A DNA stretch of 35,276 nt. It comes from Clostridia bacterium (lineage in GTDB: Bacteria; Bacillota; Clostridia; Clostridiales; Clostridiaceae). Each line of letters starts with the position of its first letter. Position 1 is the stretch's first letter. A program made the position numbers and the translations under genes. The notes beneath the pieces are model-generated. The model was not told the DNA's origin. It saw nothing but the letters and a program-made list of their open reading frames with translations, and searched no databases. Of the stretch, positions 8,354 through 17,297 are shown in pieces. Location of the stretch: the NCBI GenBank assembly GCA_009930125.1, contig RZYZ01000002.1, forward strand, positions 1 through 35,276, in the 5' to 3' direction.

Positions 8354-9379
8354 TTGACGATAAGAGAACGAATTGAAAGAAATGAAGAACTTACCTTAAT
8401 TCGGGAAGCATGTTTTTCCAGAAATTCCAGAGGAAGAGAGAGGTTTGAAGAACTGGATTCTTACAGGACATGTTTCATGCATGACCGTGACAGAATCATA
8501 CATTCCAAATCATTCAGGAGACTGAAGCATAAAACGCAGGTTTATATCAAAACAACAGGAGATCATTATCGGACAAGGCTTACCCATACCCTCGAAGTTT
8601 CACAGATTGCACGAACCATAGCCAGAGGAATTGCTGTCAACGAAGACCTGGTGGAAGCCATCACCTTAGGACACGATATCGGCCATGTCGCATTTGCTCA
8701 TAATGGGGAAGAAGTGCTGAATGAAAGATTACCAGGCGGATTCAGGCATAATGAACAGTCTATTCGCGTGCTGAAGAAACTGGAAAAAGAAGGGAAGGGC
8801 TTAAACATAACCTATGAGGTACTGGATGGCATACTGCATCATAGTGGCCTTAAGAGTGGTGAGACTTCCAGCACACTGGAAGGACAGATTGCCCGATTCG
8901 CTGATAAAATCGCCTATGTCAATCATGATATTGACGATTCCATACGAGCTGGGCTGCTGAGGACAGAAGATCTGCCATCAGAATTTGTGGAAGTGCTGGG
9001 CAGAACCCATAGCAAAAGAATTGATACACTGGTTAGAAATCTGGTGGATAGAACAAATAGCAACATCCTTTCGGGACAACTGGTAGTTGCGCTTCCTGAA
9101 GATATTTTTGAAGCACTCTATGGGTTAAGAGCTTTTCTGTTCAAAAATATCTATAACGGAGAACATCTCCGTGAAGAAAGAAATAAGGCGAAATTTGTTC
9201 TTGGAAAATTATTTGACTATTATCTGGAGCATATTTCTGAGATGCCGGAACTATTCAAAAAAATCGCTGATGATGAAGGTACAGAAAGAGCAGTTGCTGA
9301 TTACATCGCTGGGATGACTGATGATTATGCAATCATTCTATTCAATCAGATTTATGTGCCAAAAATTGTTATCTACTGA
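8354..9379 (+). CDS. dgt: dGTP triphosphohydrolase-like HD protein
   Basis: Members hydrolyse dGTP (or dNTPs) to the nucleoside and tripolyphosphate. The 341-residue protein has the HD-domain metal ligands in [15 protein letters not shown] (His78), the [16 protein letters not shown] block (His107-Asp108) and a later Asp in [14 protein letters not shown]. The N-terminal [27 protein letters not shown] block is diagnostic of this subfamily. It is the short, about 340-residue form found in Firmicutes next to dnaG, not the long enterobacterial Dgt. The start is a TTG at 8354 with AGGAGG 7 nt before it; no ATG fits. It lies 51 nt before dnaG, consistent with a dgt-dnaG-rpoD operon. Substrate preference is not readable from sequence. 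Confidence 0.92.
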   Translation: MTIRERIERNEELTLIREACFSRNSRGRERFEELDSYRTCFMHDRDRIIHSKSFRRLKHKTQVYIKTTGDHYRTRLTHTLEVSQIARTIARGIAVNEDLVEAITLGHDIGHVAFAHNGEEVLNERLPGGFRHNEQSIRVLKKLEKEGKGLNITYEVLDGILHHSGLKSGETSSTLEGQIARFADKIAYVNHDIDDSIRAGLLRTEDLPSEFVEVLGRTHSKRIDTLVRNLVDRTNSNILSGQLVVALPEDIFEALYGLRAFLFKNIYNGEHLREERNKAKFVLGKLFDYYLEHISEMPELFKKIADDEGTERAVADYIAGMTDDYAIILFNQIYVPKIVIY

Positions 9380-9430
9380 TCTTAATGGTATAATTAATGT
9401 TTGTACAATGGAAAAAAGGTGTGAAATAAT

Positions 9431-11167
9431 TTGTATGTTGCAGAAGAGATAATTGAGAAAATCAAAGAAAGTAATGACATTGTTGATATTATCTCTGAGA
9501 GCGTTCCGCTGAAAAGAGTTGGGCGAAACTATTGGGGACTGTGTCCATTTCATAATGAAAAGACACCTTCCTTCAGTGTAACCCGAGAGAAACAGCTTTT
9601 TAAATGTTTCGGTTGCGGAGAAGGTGGAAATGTCATAACGTTTGTAATGAAAAGCAAAAATCTCGAATTCAATGAGGCATTAAGGTTTTTAGCGGATCGA
9701 GCTAACATAACGCTGGAGGAAAGCGCAGAGAATAGAAAAAAGAATGAGAAGCTTGAAATGTATTTCAAGATGCATGTGGATGCTGCAAGATTTTTCTTCA
9801 GGAACCTTAAGGATCACAAGGAAATCAGAGATTACTTTTATAAAAGAGGGATTACGGATCAGACCATAAGATCATTCGGTCTTGGATTTGCGTTGAACTC
9901 ATGGGATAGTCTGCTGAAGTATCTAAAATCCATGAATTACAAAGAAGAGGACATCGTAAGATGTGGCTTAGCGACAAAAAACGAGAAAGGAAAAGTATAT
10001 GACCGGTTTCGTAACAGGATCATTTTTCCGGTCTTTGATGTCAGAGGACGTGTGATTGCCTTTGGGGCCCGAGTCATGGATGATTCGAAGCCTAAATATC
10101 TAAACTCTCCAGAAACACCGATCTACAATAAGGGAACCCATCTTTATGGATTGAACTTTGCGAGAAAAAACAGCAAAGAAAAAAGCCTCATCATTGTAGA
10201 AGGCTATATGGATTGTATCAGCTTGAGTCAGGCTGGAGTCAAAAATGTGGTGGCGTCTTTGGGGACAGCATTAACCAAAATGCAGGCACGGCTTCTTAAA
10301 AGAAATTCAGAAGAAGTTTATATTTCCTATGACGCGGATAATGCAGGACAGGCGGCTACAGTCAGAGGATTGGATATTCTCAGTGCAGAAGGTATAGACG
10401 TGAAAGTCGTACAGATTCCAAGAGGAAAAGATCCGGATGATTACATACGTGCTGAAGGAGTGGAAAAATTCCATGAACTGCTAAGTCATGCACTACCTTT
10501 AATTGATTATAAGATCCTGAAAGCCAAAGATGGACTGAACATAGCGGAGGATCAGGGTAGAATCCAGTATGCAAAACGGGTCGTATCAATTCTGAACAAT
10601 CTGGATCCCATCGAGAAAGATGTGTATGTACAGAAAGTCAGTGAAGACACCGGGATTTCAGAGAGTGCGCTGATGAGTCTTATGAAGGGTGACGAGGAAG
10701 CTGTTCGGATTATGGATATGTCTTCCATCGGGAAAGCTGTTCATATCGAATCTGCTCACGTCAAAGCGGAAAGAGCACTACTGAAGCTCCTGAGCGAGGG
10801 ACCATATCTGGTTGAAAGAATTCATCTTGATGATTTTGTTCTTCCAAGTCATAGAAAGATTTATGGAATCATCACAAAGTATGATGGGCCGAAAGACAAC
10901 ATCAGATCTTTCGTGGAAAGTCACTGCAATGACATTGAAACCTCGAAAGAGTGGACAATCATCACGGAACTTGTGGAGATACCAGATATTGATGTGGATA
11001 TTCTGATTGATGATTTCATGAAGACCATCAAACATTATAAAGGGATATTAACGCAGAAGAAGCTTATGCTAGAAATCAGATCATTGGAGAAACAAGGGAG
11101 AACAGAAGAATCTCTTGAAATCGCAAAAAAACTGATTGAGCTTCAAAAGACTTTAGGGAGGTATTGA
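9431..11167 (+). CDS. dnaG: DNA primase
   Basis: DnaG makes RNA primers at the replication fork. The 578-residue protein has an N-terminal CHC2 zinc-binding domain (Cys38, His41, Cys59, Cys62), a catalytic N-terminal region with [19 protein letters not shown], and a TOPRIM domain with VEGYMD (Glu257) and DADNAG (Asp301, Asp303). A helical C-terminal part of the DnaB-binding type ends the protein. The start is TTG at 9431, behind AAAGGTG; the nearby ATG at 9435 is out of frame. The length is normal for Firmicutes. rpoD begins 1 nt after its stop and uses a ribosome site inside dnaG, so the two are tightly coupled as in the classical macromolecular synthesis operon. Confidence 0.97.
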   Translation: MYVAEEIIEKIKESNDIVDIISESVPLKRVGRNYWGLCPFHNEKTPSFSVTREKQLFKCFGCGEGGNVITFVMKSKNLEFNEALRFLADRANITLEESAENRKKNEKLEMYFKMHVDAARFFFRNLKDHKEIRDYFYKRGITDQTIRSFGLGFALNSWDSLLKYLKSMNYKEEDIVRCGLATKNEKGKVYDRFRNRIIFPVFDVRGRVIAFGARVMDDSKPKYLNSPETPIYNKGTHLYGLNFARKNSKEKSLIIVEGYMDCISLSQAGVKNVVASLGTALTKMQARLLKRNSEEVYISYDADNAGQAATVRGLDILSAEGIDVKVVQIPRGKDPDDYIRAEGVEKFHELLSHALPLIDYKILKAKDGLNIAEDQGRIQYAKRVVSILNNLDPIEKDVYVQKVSEDTGISESALMSLMKGDEEAVRIMDMSSIGKAVHIESAHVKAERALLKLLSEGPYLVERIHLDDFVLPSHRKIYGIITKYDGPKDNIRSFVESHCNDIETSKEWTIITELVEIPDIDVDILIDDFMKTIKHYKGILTQKKLMLEIRSLEKQGRTEESLEIAKKLIELQKTLGRY

Positions 11168-11168
11168 G

Positions 11169-12524
11169 ATGGCAGCTAAAAAGAAAACAGTAAATGAAGA
11201 TCTTACTGTAACAGAAGATATATTAGAAGAGGAGCATAAACCAGAAGTGAAAGAAAAAGAAGTCAAGGCAACCAAAACAAGAAAAAAACCCAAAGCGGAT
11301 AAGGAAATCGTTGAAAGTGCTGAAGTGCTGGAAGAAACAGCGAAGGAAATCAAGGCACCGAAGACTAGAAAGAAGAAGAGTGTGGTTTCGAAGGAATCCA
11401 TCAAAGACGAAGAAAACATGGACAATGAAGAAATCCTGGACGATGAGGATGGCGACATCAAAAAGGTCCATGACAAGGATTTCCAGATGTCTGTTGTCAA
11501 GAAATTAATCGAAAAGGGAAAGAAGACCGGAAGCATCGCTGAGAAAGAAATCCTAGATGAGCTTCAGGAGATTGATCTTTCTCCAGAGCAGATTGATAAA
11601 ATTTATGAGACCCTGGAAGCATTGAATATTGAAATCATCGGGGACGTTGAAGAAGAAGAGGAAGAGGAAGTGGATCTTTCTGTTCCAGAAGGTGTAGCCA
11701 TTGACGATCCTGTAAGAATGTATTTAAAGGAAATCGGTAAAGTACCGCTGCTTACCTCAGAACAGGAAGTAGCCCTTGCTAAGAGAATCGAAGCAGGAGA
11801 TGAGCATGCAGCGAAAGAGCTTGCAGAAGCGAATCTCAGACTGGTTGTATCTATAGCCAAGAGATATGTGGGCAGAGGAATGCTTTTCCTGGATCTGATT
11901 CAGGAAGGTAACCTTGGACTGATCAAAGCGGTGGAAAAATTTGATTTCACCAAGGGATTCAAGTTTTCAACCTATGCCACCTGGTGGATCAGGCAGGCGA
12001 TTACAAGAGCCATTGCGGATCAGGCACGAACCATAAGAATTCCAGTGCACATGGTTGAGACCATCAACAAACTGATCAGAATCGAAAGACAGCTGCTTCA
12101 GGAACTGGGACGTGCACCTCAGGCTGAAGAAATCGCGGAAATCATGGAAATGCCACCTGAAAAGGTAAGAGAGATTATGAAGATTGCGCAGGAACCTGTT
12201 TCTCTTGAAACACCAATCGGTGAGGAAGAAGACAGCCATCTCGGTGACTTCATTCCAGATGATGATGCATTGGCACCGGCGGAAGCTGCAGCATTCACCA
12301 TGCTGAAGGAGCAGCTCATAAGCGTCCTGGATACGCTGACACCAAGAGAAGAAAAAGTGCTGAGACTGAGATTCGGGTTAGATGACGGACGTTCCAGGAC
12401 CCTTGAGGAAGTGGGAAAAGAATTCAATGTGACAAGAGAAAGAATCAGACAGATTGAAGCTAAGGCTTTAAGAAAACTGAGACATCCTTCTAGAAGCAAG
12501 AAACTGAAAGATTATCTGGACTAA
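11169..12524 (+). CDS. rpoD: Primary sigma factor (sigma-70/SigA) with long charged N-terminal extension
   Basis: This is the housekeeping sigma subunit. Residues 1-100 form a low-complexity Lys/Glu/Thr-rich extension. Region 1.1-like sequence lies at about 101-160, then an acidic run of seven Glu. Region 1.2 starts with [17 protein letters not shown] (179-195). Region 2 contains [27 protein letters not shown] and the -10 recognition helix [17 protein letters not shown], region 3 follows [12 protein letters not shown], and region 4.2 carries the helix-turn-helix [18 protein letters not shown]. At 451 residues it is longer than B. subtilis SigA (about 371), and the difference is mainly the extension, which holds a repeated KE(V/I)KA-x-KTRKK motif (30-40 and 59-69). 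It is last in the dgt-dnaG-rpoD cluster. Confidence 0.98.
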   Translation: MAAKKKTVNEDLTVTEDILEEEHKPEVKEKEVKATKTRKKPKADKEIVESAEVLEETAKEIKAPKTRKKKSVVSKESIKDEENMDNEEILDDEDGDIKKVHDKDFQMSVVKKLIEKGKKTGSIAEKEILDELQEIDLSPEQIDKIYETLEALNIEIIGDVEEEEEEEVDLSVPEGVAIDDPVRMYLKEIGKVPLLTSEQEVALAKRIEAGDEHAAKELAEANLRLVVSIAKRYVGRGMLFLDLIQEGNLGLIKAVEKFDFTKGFKFSTYATWWIRQAITRAIADQARTIRIPVHMVETINKLIRIERQLLQELGRAPQAEEIAEIMEMPPEKVREIMKIAQEPVSLETPIGEEEDSHLGDFIPDDDALAPAEAAAFTMLKEQLISVLDTLTPREEKVLRLRFGLDDGRSRTLEEVGKEFNVTRERIRQIEAKALRKLRHPSRSKKLKDYLD

Positions 12525-12542
12525 AATAGCAGCTCGCAATAA

Positions 12543-12582
12543 AGAAGGCGGAAGCATAACAAGATGCATCTGCCTTCTTTTT
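12543..12582 (+). terminator. Terminator after rpoD
   Basis: A 15-bp imperfect stem (12543-12557 with 12564-12578, one mismatch and one G-U pair) with a 6-nt loop leads directly into TTTTT. Confidence 0.9.
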
Positions 12583-12642
12583 GCAGTATAGAGCAGGTTC
12601 AGAAAATGGACAAAGTAAATTTAAGAACTATGCATAGTAGTA

Positions 12643-12651
12643 TGATATAAT
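12643..12651 (+). promoter_or_regulatory. Extended -10 promoter for the PH-domain gene
   Basis: TGATATAAT is a perfect extended -10 element lying 17 nt before the start codon. No clear -35 is needed or seen. It implies a very short leader. Confidence 0.55.
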
Positions 12652-12668
12652 TAGTTTGGGTGATGATC

Positions 12669-13553
12669 ATGAAATTTATTCCGGAAAAAGCACAGTTCAT
12701 TAATAAGCTGATTACCATAATGGTAGCAGTGATTATTGTCATGTCTCTTATTCTGGGATTGAGTGAGAATATCCTGACCAAGAGCCTGATGATGCTCCTC
12801 CTCATACTATTTCTGATCTACAGCACCTATTCCCTGGTTTTTCTGAAAACCTTTTATTACAAAGTTGAAGACGGAATTCTTTCTATCGAGAGTCTGTTCA
12901 GATTCACCAATAAATATATCAGACTGCAGAATATCGAATTCTTCACGGAACGGATTACGCTGCTAAACCATAGTGGTATTGCAGGCATGCTGAGCAAGAG
13001 ATTTTCCATCGGGAAAGGGTATATTAAAGGACTCGGAAAGGTGGATATGTACATCACCAGTTCAAAGAAAACAATATTCTTCGGCACAAAAACAGGAAAC
13101 TATGCCATTTCTCCTGCAGATATGGCAGGATTTTCAGCGCTTCTGAAGAAAAACGGCGTCAAAGAGGAATTTGTCGTGCGAGATGTGCTGGAAAAGGATC
13201 TTCAGGAAAGTGAAGACAGACTGAAGCACTTTTTTCTGCTTAATGCAGTGATTGTGCTCATTCTCATCGAAGTGCCCATCGCACTTCTTTACCTTGATCA
13301 GCTGCCTGAGTATGTGTCCATCAGTCAACTTGATACATCGATGCTCTCATATGTTCCTGCGAAAGTCTATGTGGATAGTACGATATCCTATGGGATCATG
13401 GCTTTCCTGCTCTCAGTTGTTGCATATATCCTATCCAGGGTCTATTCGAAAATCGACAAGATTTATTACTATAGGGTCATGCTGATTCCACTGGTCATCA
13501 CATTTCTCATGTTGTTGAATCTCGCAAATACCCTCATACCAATTTTCCTGTAA
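12669..13553 (+). CDS. Membrane protein with bacterial PH (bPH_5-like) domain
   Basis: This 294-residue protein has two adjacent membrane segments at about 12-57. A soluble domain follows (about 64-165) with the pattern of bacterial pleckstrin-homology domains: YKVEDGILSIESLF, a central beta-rich stretch with KVDMYITSSKKTIFFGTKTG, and YAISPADMAGFSALL at the end. Two more membrane segments follow near the C-terminus. The order TM-TM-bPH-TM-TM suggests a cytoplasmic PH domain held at the membrane. Start at 12669 follows GGGTGA by 5 nt; ATG 12663 or GTG 12660 are alternatives. It is inserted between rpoD and trmK with its own promoter. No function can be assigned. Confidence 0.7.
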   Translation: MKFIPEKAQFINKLITIMVAVIIVMSLILGLSENILTKSLMMLLLILFLIYSTYSLVFLKTFYYKVEDGILSIESLFRFTNKYIRLQNIEFFTERITLLNHSGIAGMLSKRFSIGKGYIKGLGKVDMYITSSKKTIFFGTKTGNYAISPADMAGFSALLKKNGVKEEFVVRDVLEKDLQESEDRLKHFFLLNAVIVLILIEVPIALLYLDQLPEYVSISQLDTSMLSYVPAKVYVDSTISYGIMAFLLSVVAYILSRVYSKIDKIYYYRVMLIPLVITFLMLLNLANTLIPIFL

Positions 13554-13559
13554 AATCAG

Positions 13560-13568
13560 TGTTATAAT
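13560..13568 (+). promoter_or_regulatory. Extended -10 promoter for trmK-nif3
   Basis: TGTTATAAT is a perfect extended -10, immediately after the preceding stop codon and 28 nt before the trmK ATG. No good -35 is visible. Confidence 0.5.
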
Positions 13569-13596
13569 AAATGTGAGAGAAAGAAAAGGAGTTGTC

Positions 13597-14298
13597 ATGG
13601 ATATCAGTTCAAGATTGATGAAGATCGTAGAGATGGTTCCAGTCTGCGACACAGTGGCAGACATTGGAACAGACCATGGATACGTGCTCATTGAGCTTTT
13701 AAAGCGAAAGAAGATAAGGAAGGGCATAGCATCGGATAATAAGGAGATGCCTCTGGAGAAGGCCAGGAGGAATGCTGAAGCAGAGAATGTTATGCATCTG
13801 ATGGATTTTCGATTAGGAAGCGGATTTGAGACGATGAAAACAGGTGAAGCAAACGGTGCGGTTATTGCGGGTATGGGTGGAATCCTCATAAGCGAACTTC
13901 TGGAGAGTGCCGCAGAGGTTATAAGAGAGCTGGATTTTATTTTACTTCAGCCGGCACAGAATCCTGAAATACTCAGAAAGTACCTCTATGAACATCACTA
14001 TGAAGTCATTGAGGAGGAGCTGGTGCGGGAAGACCGAAGGTATTATGAATATCTGATGGTGAAATATGATCCAGTCCAATCGCAACTTCTTAGCAATCAT
14101 CTGGATTATGTGGTAGGAGATCTGCTTCTCAGGAAGAAGCATCCATTGCTGAAAGAATATCTTACCAGTAAGATCACCGAACTGGAAGAGATAAAAGATA
14201 AGATTCAGTTGAATTCTGAAAATGCTAGACGAAAAAATGAAGAGATTTTTCAAAAAATCAATGAGTTAAGGGGTGTACGAGATGACAGTGCTGGTTAA
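13597..14298 (+). CDS. trmK: tRNA (adenine(22)-N1)-methyltransferase
   Basis: TrmK methylates N1 of A22 in bacterial tRNAs using SAM. The protein is 233 residues from the ATG at 13597, which has AAGGAG 5 nt upstream; a GTG at 13573 is in frame but lacks a ribosome site. The SAM-binding motif is VADIGTDHGYVLIELL near the N-terminus. The family block GAVIAGMGGILISELLE and LQPAQNPEILRKYLYEH follow, and a coiled C-terminal helix (KITELEEIKDKIQLNSENAR) is typical. Its pairing with the Nif3-like gene matches the yqfN-yqfO arrangement downstream of rpoD in Bacillus. The following gene overlaps its 3' end. Confidence 0.93.
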   Translation: MDISSRLMKIVEMVPVCDTVADIGTDHGYVLIELLKRKKIRKGIASDNKEMPLEKARRNAEAENVMHLMDFRLGSGFETMKTGEANGAVIAGMGGILISELLESAAEVIRELDFILLQPAQNPEILRKYLYEHHYEVIEEELVREDRRYYEYLMVKYDPVQSQLLSNHLDYVVGDLLLRKKHPLLKEYLTSKITELEEIKDKIQLNSENARRKNEEIFQKINELRGVRDDSAG

Positions 14299-15082
14299 AG
14301 ATTTTATGAAGCTGATTGAGTCCCATGCTCCGGTTTCATATAAGGAAGAGTATGACAATGTTGGACTTATGGTTGGGGACAGCAGAGCAGAGATCAGAGG
14401 AATTCTTTTTTCCATGGATACAACGCTTGAAGTGATACAGGAAGCGAAGGAGAACGATGTGAATCTCATCGTATCCCATCATCCGCTCCTGTTCATGAAG
14501 CCTAAATCCATAACAACGAAGACCCTTCAGGGAAGAAAGATCATTGAACTTATAAAAAATGATATCAATGTCTATGCAGCTCATACAAATCTGGATTCGG
14601 TGAAAGATGGAATGAATGATACCATTGTGAGAATGTTTGATTACCTGGATTTTGATATCATCGAGCAGTGTCCTTTTGACTTCGACTCCGGTATAGGACG
14701 CATTGTCTACCTGAGAAGATCCGTCAAGCTGTCGGATTTCATCAGTAAAACAAAGAGAGTGCTGGGTGTGGAAACCATACGATATACAGGAAATCTTGAT
14801 CAGCAGATCAGACGTGTGGCCATCATCAATGGAAGTGGTCAAAGCTATTTCAAAAAGGCCATTTCTGAGGGGGCTGATTGCATCCTGACAGGCGATACCA
14901 CTTATCACAATGTTCAGGAACTGGAAGAAATGGGGATTGCGGTTGTGGATCCTGGGCACTACCATTCTGAGAAACTGGTCTACTATACGATCATGGAACG
15001 TATGGCCAAGGAATTCAAGGCTAATTGTGATGTTCCAGTATATTTCAGCAAGAAAGAAAAGGATCCCTATAATTTCATCTGA
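14282..15082 (+). CDS. Nif3-like dinuclear metal centre protein (DUF34)
   Basis: This 266-residue protein belongs to the conserved Nif3/YqfO/YbgI family, which binds two metal ions. The motifs are LIVSHHPLLF (metal-binding His pair), AAHTNLD, and VDPGHYHSEKL near the C-terminus. It is the short form without the central insertion seen in B. subtilis YqfO (about 370 residues). Some databases call it GTP cyclohydrolase 1 type 2, but the true activity is unsettled. The ATG at 14282 lies about 8 nt after AAGGGG and overlaps trmK by 17 nt, indicating coupled translation. Confidence 0.92.
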   Translation: MTVLVKDFMKLIESHAPVSYKEEYDNVGLMVGDSRAEIRGILFSMDTTLEVIQEAKENDVNLIVSHHPLLFMKPKSITTKTLQGRKIIELIKNDINVYAAHTNLDSVKDGMNDTIVRMFDYLDFDIIEQCPFDFDSGIGRIVYLRRSVKLSDFISKTKRVLGVETIRYTGNLDQQIRRVAIINGSGQSYFKKAISEGADCILTGDTTYHNVQELEEMGIAVVDPGHYHSEKLVYYTIMERMAKEFKANCDVPVYFSKKEKDPYNFI

Positions 15083-15094
15083 TTGATCTGAAAG

Positions 15095-15125
15095 AAGGAA
15101 AAGGGGAAGTCAGCCTCTTCTCCTT
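15095..15125 (+). terminator. Hairpin after the Nif3-like gene
   Basis: A 12-bp stem with one mismatch and one G-U pair (15095-15106 with 15114-15125) is followed by TGGTTT. It is a weak intrinsic terminator just before the rnpB promoter. Confidence 0.6.
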
Positions 15126-15128
15126 TGG

Positions 15129-15157
15129 TTTACAAAAATCATTTATTCTGCTATTAT
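15129..15157 (+). promoter_or_regulatory. Promoter of rnpB
   Basis: TTTACA (15129-15134), a 17-nt spacer and TATTAT (15152-15157) give a near-consensus promoter. The predicted start is at about 15163, right at the expected 5' end of RNase P RNA. Confidence 0.75.
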
Positions 15158-15161
15158 AAGG

Positions 15162-15503
15162 AAGCAAGTAAGTCAGATAATCGCTGCTGACAGCTGTCAG
15201 GAGAGGAAAGTCCGAGCTTCGCAGAGCAGGGTGCTGGGTAACTCCCAGTGAGGGTGACCTTAAGGAAAGTGCAACAGAGAGATACCGCCTCATTTATGAG
15301 GTAAGGGTGGAAAGGTGAGGTAAGAGCTCACCAGCGCATTGGTGACTTTGCGGCTATGTAAACCCCACTTGATGCAAGGCCGAATAGAGGGACATATAGG
15401 GGCTGCTCGTCCCGTCCCCGGGTGCGCCGCTTGAGCCATGTAGAAATACATGGCCTAGACAGATGATTATCTAATACAGAACTCGGCTTATAGATTTGCT
15501 TGC
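15162..15503 (+). ncRNA. rnpB: RNase P RNA (bacterial type A)
   Basis: This is the catalytic RNA that removes 5' leaders from tRNA precursors. Conserved core elements appear in the right order: GAGGAAAGTCC near 15202, ACAGAGA followed by ACCGCC near 15275-15290, AAGGGTGGAAAGGTGAGGTAAGAG, then GCGGCTATGTAAACCCC near 15350. Near the 3' end come AGATGATTATC and ACAGAACTCGGCTTATAG. The P1 helix closes the molecule: AAGCAAGT (15162-15169) pairs with ATTTGCTT (15494-15501). The size of about 340 nt and the layout suit the ancestral A type rather than the Bacillus B type. Exact ends are approximate to a few bases. Confidence 0.95.
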
Positions 15504-15509
15504 CCATTG

Positions 15510-15539
15510 AAAACAGCTCTTTAGGGGGCTTTTTCTTTT
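15510..15539 (+). terminator. Terminator of rnpB
   Basis: A short stem (AGCTC 15515-15519 with GGGCT 15526-15530, including a G-U pair), with A/T flanks that extend it, is followed by TTTTCTTTT. Confidence 0.7.
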
Positions 15540-15658
15540 GCTTTAAAATGGGTGTGAATAAATGTTGTTTTGTTTTTAGTAACTCCTTTGTCATTCACGA
15601 ATCTGACCCGAATAGTATAATGATTTTATACAACCAGTAGATGAGGGGAGAGAGGAAA

Positions 15659-16144
15659 ATGAGGAAAGGTTTATATCTGATACTTGTGATTATACTGATT
15701 GCCGTTGGATATCTCATCTGGAATGGCAATGGAGCGTCACAGGATGAACCGGAAAATGAGAAACCCATAACAAATGTGGAGTTCAGCGAGGACCTTATTG
15801 TGGAAGAAATCACTTTTGATGCAGAGAAGCAGAGTCTGAGATATGTGGTGAAGAACAATACCGGGGAGTCTCTGGAATACGGTGCCATGTTCACCATCAT
15901 GAAGAGAAGTGGTGATACCCTGATCGAAACGGATCTGACAGACGATCTGGCTTTTGATATGGCGCTTCGAACAGTTGGTGCAGGGGATACGTTCAGCGAT
16001 GAGGTTCTTTTCACCCTGCTAGAAAAACCGATGGATTCGGGAACATACTATATCATCAGAGAATATATGGATTCCAGCGGGAATGAATATATACCGGAGA
16101 TCTATTTCACGAAGACCGGAGAAGAGATTCAGCCAGGCAGGTAG
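15659..16144 (+). CDS. Membrane-anchored protein with Ig-like (Big_14-type) domain
   Basis: This 161-residue protein has an N-terminal signal anchor (MRKGLYLILVIILIAVGYLIW) and an extracellular part with one beta-sandwich-like domain. The segment SLRYVVKNNTGESLEYGAMFTI, followed later by GTYYIIREY, resembles Ig-like domains found alone in small Firmicute surface proteins. No cysteine is present for lipidation. The ATG at 15659 sits behind GGGGAGAGAGG and is preferred to the in-frame ATG at 15641. A perfect TATAAT at 15616-15621 is a likely -10. It is a single-gene transcript converging on the TIM-barrel gene. Function is unknown. Confidence 0.75.
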   Translation: MRKGLYLILVIILIAVGYLIWNGNGASQDEPENEKPITNVEFSEDLIVEEITFDAEKQSLRYVVKNNTGESLEYGAMFTIMKRSGDTLIETDLTDDLAFDMALRTVGAGDTFSDEVLFTLLEKPMDSGTYYIIREYMDSSGNEYIPEIYFTKTGEEIQPGR

Positions 16145-16170
16145 AAACAGAATTTTTCATGTAAAAACAG

Positions 16171-16213
16171 AAAGCACTATACTCAGATCTAGCGAACTGA
16201 AGTATAGTGCTTT
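16171..16213. terminator. Bidirectional terminator between converging genes
   Basis: A perfect 13-bp stem (AAAGCACTATACT 16171-16183 with 16201-16213) can extend by CAG/CTG across a bulged A. The arms begin and end with A and T runs on both strands, so it can serve the genes on either side. Confidence 0.85.
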
Positions 16214-16225
16214 ATTATGTCTGAT

Positions 16226-17173
16226 TTATCTTCGGCTGGATCTGGCCATCCTTCTGTAGGTATGTCTTCTACCACGCATGGTTATGGAGAGTCTCAGGAT
16301 GTTTTCAGGTGGCGTCATACCAGAGCTCCCGGCATCTCCTGTGTGCTGGATATCCGCTCCTGCCATCTTGGACATCTGTGCCACGCTCTCCATGTAGGAC
16401 TCTGTGGAGCCCTCCTGACTTGTTCCGATGGTGGTCATGGCCAGAGCTCCCTCATCATGAATCGCATCGATGAATCCTTTCACAAGCTCCACGGTGAATC
16501 CTGGAACCGTTCCAGGTGCTGGGATAAGAATCACATCCGCACCAGCTGATACAAAGCCTTTTATGGTTTCGAGATCATAGATGTTTCCTGCACCGGCTCC
16601 ATGCATTTTGCCGGCAACAATGAGCGTTTCCTCGCCAAGAATGCTTCGGGCCCGTCTGATTCCTTCCAGAATACCTTCACTGGTGACACCTGTGCTGGGA
16701 TTTGCTGTGATCACGATATAGTCAAATCCGAGTTCTTTCACCTTCTTGAGATTTTTCTCGCTGCAACGCAGTCCTTCAGGATAAGTGCTTCCATCAGGAA
16801 CAGGTTCCAGATTCACACCGAGAAATCGTCCGATGATCTTCTTGAAATTCTGAATATACAGAGGGTTTTCTCTGTTCCTCTCTACGATTTCACTAAGCGC
16901 TTTCGCATAGGCGGGGATTCCGTGGTAAGGACTCACTTTTTCATCATCATATCCGAAGATGAACGGTGCATCAAAGTTGAATGTATTCAGGGTTATCATG
17001 TCTGCGCTGAAGGCTGCGGCGGCTTCAGGGTTGGAGATGCCATCCAGCAGGGGGAAGGTGCTGATGATGGTTTCACACATCAGGGTACGGCCTTCACTGT
17101 CACGGATCGCATCGATCAGATCGCTTCTTTTTATTCTGAAATAATCTTCATAGAACAGATCAAACATTCTCAT
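16226..17173 (-). CDS. Predicted TIM-barrel enzyme of unknown function
   Basis: The 315-residue sequence has a clear alternating beta/alpha pattern of a TIM barrel, with Gly-rich strand ends: DYIVITANPSTGV, LIVAGKMHGAGAGNIYD, AGADVILIPAPGTVPGF, ALAMTTIGTSQEGSTES and GADIQHTGDAGSSGMTPPENI. The last segment looks like a phosphate-binding loop. It resembles a Firmicute family often annotated loosely as PEP-phosphonomutase-like or DUF7916; I could not confirm the family. The C-terminus ends in an Arg-rich tail. A strong AGGAGG lies 7 nt before the ATG. It follows the AraC gene on the same strand but has its own promoter inside a perfect inverted repeat. Substrate is unknown. Confidence 0.8.
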   Translation of the reverse strand: MRMFDLFYEDYFRIKRSDLIDAIRDSEGRTLMCETIISTFPLLDGISNPEAAAAFSADMITLNTFNFDAPFIFGYDDEKVSPYHGIPAYAKALSEIVERNRENPLYIQNFKKIIGRFLGVNLEPVPDGSTYPEGLRCSEKNLKKVKELGFDYIVITANPSTGVTSEGILEGIRRARSILGEETLIVAGKMHGAGAGNIYDLETIKGFVSAGADVILIPAPGTVPGFTVELVKGFIDAIHDEGALAMTTIGTSQEGSTESYMESVAQMSKMAGADIQHTGDAGSSGMTPPENILRLSITMRGRRHTYRRMARSSRR

Positions 17174-17192
17174 GGTTTATCCTCCTCAATCC

Positions 17193-17232
17193 TCTTTTCT
17201 TCATTCTATCATGAAGAAAAGATATGGACCAA
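17193..17232 (-). promoter_or_regulatory. Promoter with overlapping palindromic operator for the TIM-barrel gene
   Basis: On the minus strand a -35-like TTGGTC (17232-17227), an 18-nt spacer and an extended -10 TGATAGAAT (17211-17203) lie about 30 nt before the ATG. The -10 sits between the arms of a perfect 12-bp inverted repeat (TCTTTTCTTCAT 17193-17204 and ATGAAGAAAAGA 17211-17222). This geometry is typical of a repressor operator, although the same repeat could also form an RNA stem. Confidence 0.6.
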
Positions 17233-17235
17233 CAG

Positions 17236-17270
17236 AAAAAGCCGCTGTCTTATACGCAGATAAAACAGCG
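17236..17270 (-). terminator. Terminator of the AraC-type regulator gene
   Basis: Read on the minus strand, an 11-bp stem with one mismatch (17270-17260 with 17253-17243) is followed by GC and a TTTTT run (17240-17236). Confidence 0.8.
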
Positions 17271-17297
17271 ACCTGAAAATCGTTATAAACCTGTAAA

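Noticed and set aside
14336-14965. 209-codon minus-strand frame opposite the Nif3-like gene
   Set aside because: It lies entirely within a recognised conserved gene and has no expression signals.
16601-17263. 220-codon open frame on the plus strand opposite the TIM-barrel gene
   Set aside because: It is the antisense shadow of a well-supported gene, with no ribosome site and no recognisable domain.
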